64,000 nucleotides of DNA from Mesorhizobium loti. Its GTDB lineage: Bacteria; Pseudomonadota; Alphaproteobacteria; Rhizobiales; Rhizobiaceae. The position numbers and the translations under genes are program-made. The DNA lies in NCBI RefSeq assembly GCF_003148495.1, contig NZ_QGGH01000001.1, positions 1,322,347 to 1,386,346 on the forward strand. The letters run 5' to 3'. The notes under the pieces were generated by a model. The model worked only from the letters and a program-made list of their open reading frames with translations. It had not been told where the DNA came from and searched no databases. How positions within the stretch are numbered: the stretch's first letter is position 1; each line of letters opens with the position of its first letter. Shown one piece after another: positions 61,418 through 64,000 of the stretch.

Positions 61418-62535
61418 GGGCACAAGCGGTCCTGGGGGCTGTCTTCGGTACCATCGGCGCGCTGGCGGCGTTTCCGCTCAGGCTGGCGGCACGCGAGGTC
61501 GAGCGCCAGCACGGCCAGTTGCGGCGCGGCGTCACCAGGCGCACCACGCATGTCGTGTTCGGCCGGACATTGTTGGCCAAGGCCGGGCTCCCCAGGAACG
61601 GTGATGTCGGGATCGAGCGCCGTGTCGCCGCCGAGCGCGGAGCCGCGCACAAGCTCCTCAGCGAGAACGGTTTCCTGCGCCTGCTCGGGTTAATGAAGGC
61701 GCCGGAGGCGTCTTCGCTGTCCAGGCAATCGCTGATCGAGCAATCGCGGCTATCGGGCGCCGACCTCGACCTGTTGTCGCTGTTCGATGCCTTCGAGCAT
61801 GACGCAGAACCCTATTCCTTCCGCGACCTGATCCTGGCGCGCAAATATGCCGGGCTCATCGCCGGCGGTGCGACATGGGGCGCGATCGCGCGCTCCGTCC
61901 ATCGCTCCGGCCCGGTGGCGTCGCTGACCGCGAAGTCGCTCAATGTCGGCTCGCAGCATGGGCGCGCCGACGCGATCTATCTCGAGGGTGGGCAGAGCGA
62001 ACTCGACGGCCAGTTGTTGTTCGATTTGGGCACCGCCGGGGCAGAGGGCGACGACACGCTGGAAGAGCTCTTCGCTGAAGCGGAAGCGGCGGAGGAGGGC
62101 GGCGACCATGAAGGCGCTGCCGCACTCTACCAACGCTGCCTGGCCATCGACCCGAGCGATGCCATCGCCGCCTTCAACCGCGCCAACTGCCTGCGCGCCG
62201 GCGGCCACGCGGCGGACGCCGCGCACGACTACATCAGCGCGATAAAACTCGATCCGGCCTTCGTCGAGGCCTGGTTCAATCTGGCCGGGCTGATGAGTGA
62301 GCAAGGCCGCGAGGCCTCGGCGCGGAGGCACCTGCAGAAGGCGATCGCACTCGACAAGAATTATGCCGATCCGGTGTTCAACCTGGCGAGGCTGGAGTTT
62401 GATGCGGGCAATCTGCTGGAGGCACGCCGACTGTGGGTGCGCTATCTGGAGCTCGACGCGGATTCGGAGTGGGCGCGAGTGGCGGCCAAGGGCGTGCAGT
62501 TCGTGGATTTGCAGCTGGCGCGGACGGCGGGGTGA
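61414..62535 (+). CDS. possible BRCT plus TPR protein coupled to ku
   Basis: The protein has 373 residues. Residues about 1-60 (GTIGALAAFPLRLAAREVER, QHGQLRRGVTRRTTHVVFGR) have a BRCT-like pattern: a helix with E--x-GG-like charge, then V-x-x-x-TTHVV. A middle region (about 85-160) is a MerR-like helix-turn-helix (YSFRDLILARKYAGLIAGGA). The C-terminal third has three TPR units (AAALYQRCLAIDPSDAIAAF, then DYISAIKLDPAFVEAWFNLA, HLQKAIALDKNYADPVFNLA). It is translationally coupled to ku, so a role in end joining is reasonable but unproven. Confidence 0.75.
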   Translation: MRAQAVLGAVFGTIGALAAFPLRLAAREVERQHGQLRRGVTRRTTHVVFGRTLLAKAGLPRNGDVGIERRVAAERGAAHKLLSENGFLRLLGLMKAPEASSLSRQSLIEQSRLSGADLDLLSLFDAFEHDAEPYSFRDLILARKYAGLIAGGATWGAIARSVHRSGPVASLTAKSLNVGSQHGRADAIYLEGGQSELDGQLLFDLGTAGAEGDDTLEELFAEAEAAEEGGDHEGAAALYQRCLAIDPSDAIAAFNRANCLRAGGHAADAAHDYISAIKLDPAFVEAWFNLAGLMSEQGREASARRHLQKAIALDKNYADPVFNLARLEFDAGNLLEARRLWVRYLELDADSEWARVAAKGVQFVDLQLARTAG

Positions 62536-62555
62536 GGGCAATGGTCGCGCTTGGA

Positions 62556-62712
62556 CACCCCCCTCTGGCCTGCCGGCCATCTCCCCCGCAAGGGGGGAGA
62601 TTACGCGCCCAGTCGCTTTCGCCAATCTCCTACTTTGCAAGAAGGGGCGAAGCGCCCAAGCTGCCGATCTCCCCCCTTGCGGGGGAGATGTCCGGCAGGA
62701 CAGAGGGGGGTG
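62556..62712. repeat. RIME-like mosaic palindromic repeat
   Basis: Two hairpins. CACCCCCCTCTGGCCTGCCGG and CTGTCCGG-type complement form the outer ends, with TCTCCCCC/GGGGGAGA stems inside. The second half (GATCTCCCCCCTTGCGGGGG, GATGTCCGGCAGGACAG) matches modules of 4622-4702. It ends 35 nt before the next ATG. Confidence 0.82.
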
Positions 62713-62746
62713 CGAAGGAACTCGGCCTCTCCAGCGAGGCCGCCCG

Positions 62747-63391
62747 ATGACCGCCTTCTTCTTCGACGGCCACGACAACGCCCCCGTCACCATACTGCTC
62801 GCCCATGGCGCGGGCGCGTCGATGGATTCCCCGTCGATGACCGCCACAGCCAAGGCGCTTGCCGAAGCCGGCTTCCAGGTCGCGCGTTTCGAATTCCACT
62901 ATATGGCCGCTCGCCGCTATGGCCACCGCAAGCCGCCACCGCGGGCCGAAACGGTGAACCCGGAATATATCAAGGCGATCGCCGATTTGAGGGCGAAGGG
63001 TGTGACTGGGCCGCTCATCATCGGCGGCAAGTCGATGGGCGGGCGTGTCGCTTCGATGGTCGCCGACGAGATGTTCGCCAAGGGCGAGATTTCAGGCCTG
63101 CTGTGCCTTGGCTATCCCTTTCACCCGCCGGCCAAGCCCGAGCAATTGCGAACAAAACATCTGGCCGGATTGAAGACGCCAACGCTGATCTTCCAGGGCA
63201 CACGTGACGAGTTCGGCACCAGGGACGAGGTTGTGGGTTATGGCCTTTCCGATGCGATCGAGGTGATTTGGCTGGAGGACGGCGACCATGACCTCAAGCC
63301 ACGCAAGAGCGTTTCGGGATTTTCGACCGCTGATCATCTGAAGACGTTGGCGGAGACGGTGAAGGCGTGGTCGGGTCGGATCGCCTCCTGA
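62747..63391 (+). CDS. alpha/beta hydrolase (KANL3/Tex30-like)
   Basis: The protein has 214 residues. It starts with LLAHGAGASMDSPSMTATAK, has the nucleophile elbow GGKSMGGRVASM and the catalytic Asp/His in TLIFQGTRDEFGT and WLEDGDHDLKPRK. This is the pattern of the KANL3/Tex30 branch of small hydrolases. No substrate can be inferred. GCGAGG precedes the ATG. Confidence 0.87.
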   Translation: MTAFFFDGHDNAPVTILLAHGAGASMDSPSMTATAKALAEAGFQVARFEFHYMAARRYGHRKPPPRAETVNPEYIKAIADLRAKGVTGPLIIGGKSMGGRVASMVADEMFAKGEISGLLCLGYPFHPPAKPEQLRTKHLAGLKTPTLIFQGTRDEFGTRDEVVGYGLSDAIEVIWLEDGDHDLKPRKSVSGFSTADHLKTLAETVKAWSGRIAS

Positions 63392-63398
63392 CCCGCCA

Positions 63399-64000
63399 AT
63401 GAAAATCGCCTCCTTCAACATCAACAACATAAACAGTCGCCTCGAAAACCTGCTTGCGTGGCTGGCTGCGGCAAAGCCCGATGTCGTGTGCCTGCAGGAG
63501 TTGAAGGCGCGCGACATGCAGTTTCCGCGCTCGGCCCTCGCGGCGGCGGGCTATGGCGCTGTGTGGAAGGGCGAGCCGACCTGGAACGGCGTTGCCATCC
63601 TGGCGCGGGGTTCGGAACCGGTGCTGACCCGCGATGCCTTGCCCGGCGACGATGCCGACAAGCAGAGCCGCTACATCGAGGCGGCGGTGAGCGGCATTGT
63701 CATCGCTTGCATTTATGCGCCGAACGGCAACCCGCAGCCCGGCCCGAAATTCCAATACAAGCTCGCCTGGCACGCGCGGCTGGAGGCGCATGCCGAACAG
63801 CTGCTCGACACCGGCCTGCCGGTGGTGCTGGCCGGCGACTACAACATCGTGCCCGAGCCGCGCGACATCTACGCCACCCGCTCCTATGACGACAACGCGC
63901 TGGTGCAGCCGGAAAGTCGGGCTTCCTTCGCCGCCTTGCTCGAGCAGGGCTGGGCGGACGGCCTGCGCAAGAAACACCCGAAGGAGACGCTCTACACCTT
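63399..64000 (+). CDS. xthA: exodeoxyribonuclease III, 5' part
   Basis: The first 200 residues of an ExoIII-family AP endonuclease; the gene runs off the window. MKIASFNINNINSRLENLLA, the metal-binding Glu in VVCLQELKA, the YAPNGNP segment with the catalytic Tyr, and the Asp/Asn pair in LAGDYNIVP are intact. It repairs abasic sites and 3' blocks. It starts 7 nt after the hydrolase stop and may be co-transcribed with it and with the NHEJ genes. Confidence 0.93.
   Translation, partial: MKIASFNINNINSRLENLLAWLAAAKPDVVCLQELKARDMQFPRSALAAAGYGAVWKGEPTWNGVAILARGSEPVLTRDALPGDDADKQSRYIEAAVSGIVIACIYAPNGNPQPGPKFQYKLAWHARLEAHAEQLLDTGLPVVLAGDYNIVPEPRDIYATRSYDDNALVQPESRASFAALLEQGWADGLRKKHPKETLYT

Overview
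The window is a high-GC alphaproteobacterial chromosome segment that I would place in Mesorhizobium or a close relative in the Hyphomicrobiales. The reasons are the codon and GC pattern, many DUF982-type small proteins, a ligD-ku pair, mosaic intergenic palindromes of the kind seen in rhizobia, and a large exopolysaccharide locus. Placement is inference from gene content; there is no rRNA or other phylogenetic marker. I saw no tRNA, rRNA, CRISPR array or intact insertion sequence.

Layout. 1-10.5 kb: the end of an epimerase-like gene, a RibD/DHFR-like reductase, a membrane diguanylate cyclase, a ribose-type sugar ABC transporter, a multi-pass membrane protein, and three small anchored proteins on the opposite strand. 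10.5-16.6 kb: a phage-like module without integrase or structural genes (S24/XRE repressor with a duplicated candidate operator, GcrA-like protein, YdaU/DUF1376 protein, DUF6456-like protein, two DUF982 proteins). 16.7-18.8 kb: an acyltransferase-SGNH protein carrying an in-frame copy of a genomic repeat. 19.4-30.4 kb: a nine-gene catabolic and transport operon (polyamine-type ABC transporter, aldehyde dehydrogenase, luciferase-like monooxygenase, hydrolase-flavin reductase fusion, AA_synth protein) facing a divergent GntR regulator. 30.6-38 kb: an accessory patch of very small genes, two Crp/Fnr paralogues and duplicated cis elements. 38.3-41.5 kb: a LacI-controlled sugar-acid locus. 41.9-56.1 kb: an FAD oxidoreductase and an exopolysaccharide assembly locus (Wzc-like co-polymerase, polymerase, flippase, glycosyltransferases, GH5 hydrolase, two CelD-type acetyltransferases). 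56.2-64 kb: an EthD protein, the NHEJ set ligD-ku plus a protein with a possible BRCT domain and TPR repeats, a small hydrolase, and the start of an exonuclease III gene.

The most interesting signal is a dispersed family of tiny genes of 28-34 codons that were easy to miss. Five intact copies (18995, 19202, 38252 on the minus strand, 41712, 56245) and one 5'-truncated copy (57091) encode peptides with a near-invariant N-terminus (KK-YEKP-L-KR--LS-VTA) followed by a variable Pro/Ser/Gly/Ala-rich tail. Every intact copy has a TTGACA box whose start lies 60-62 nt before the start codon. This looks like a leader-core family of RiPP-like precursors with no maturation enzyme nearby. The leader resembles lasso leaders, but the cores lack the acidic residue a lasso ring needs.

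A second signal is a cis element present four times between 34.4 and 37.4 kb. A conserved GGGCGCTGGYGCTTGARAG box is followed by a hairpin that buries the Shine-Dalgarno sequence of the next gene. Its targets include a Crp/Fnr regulator and a DUF982 gene.
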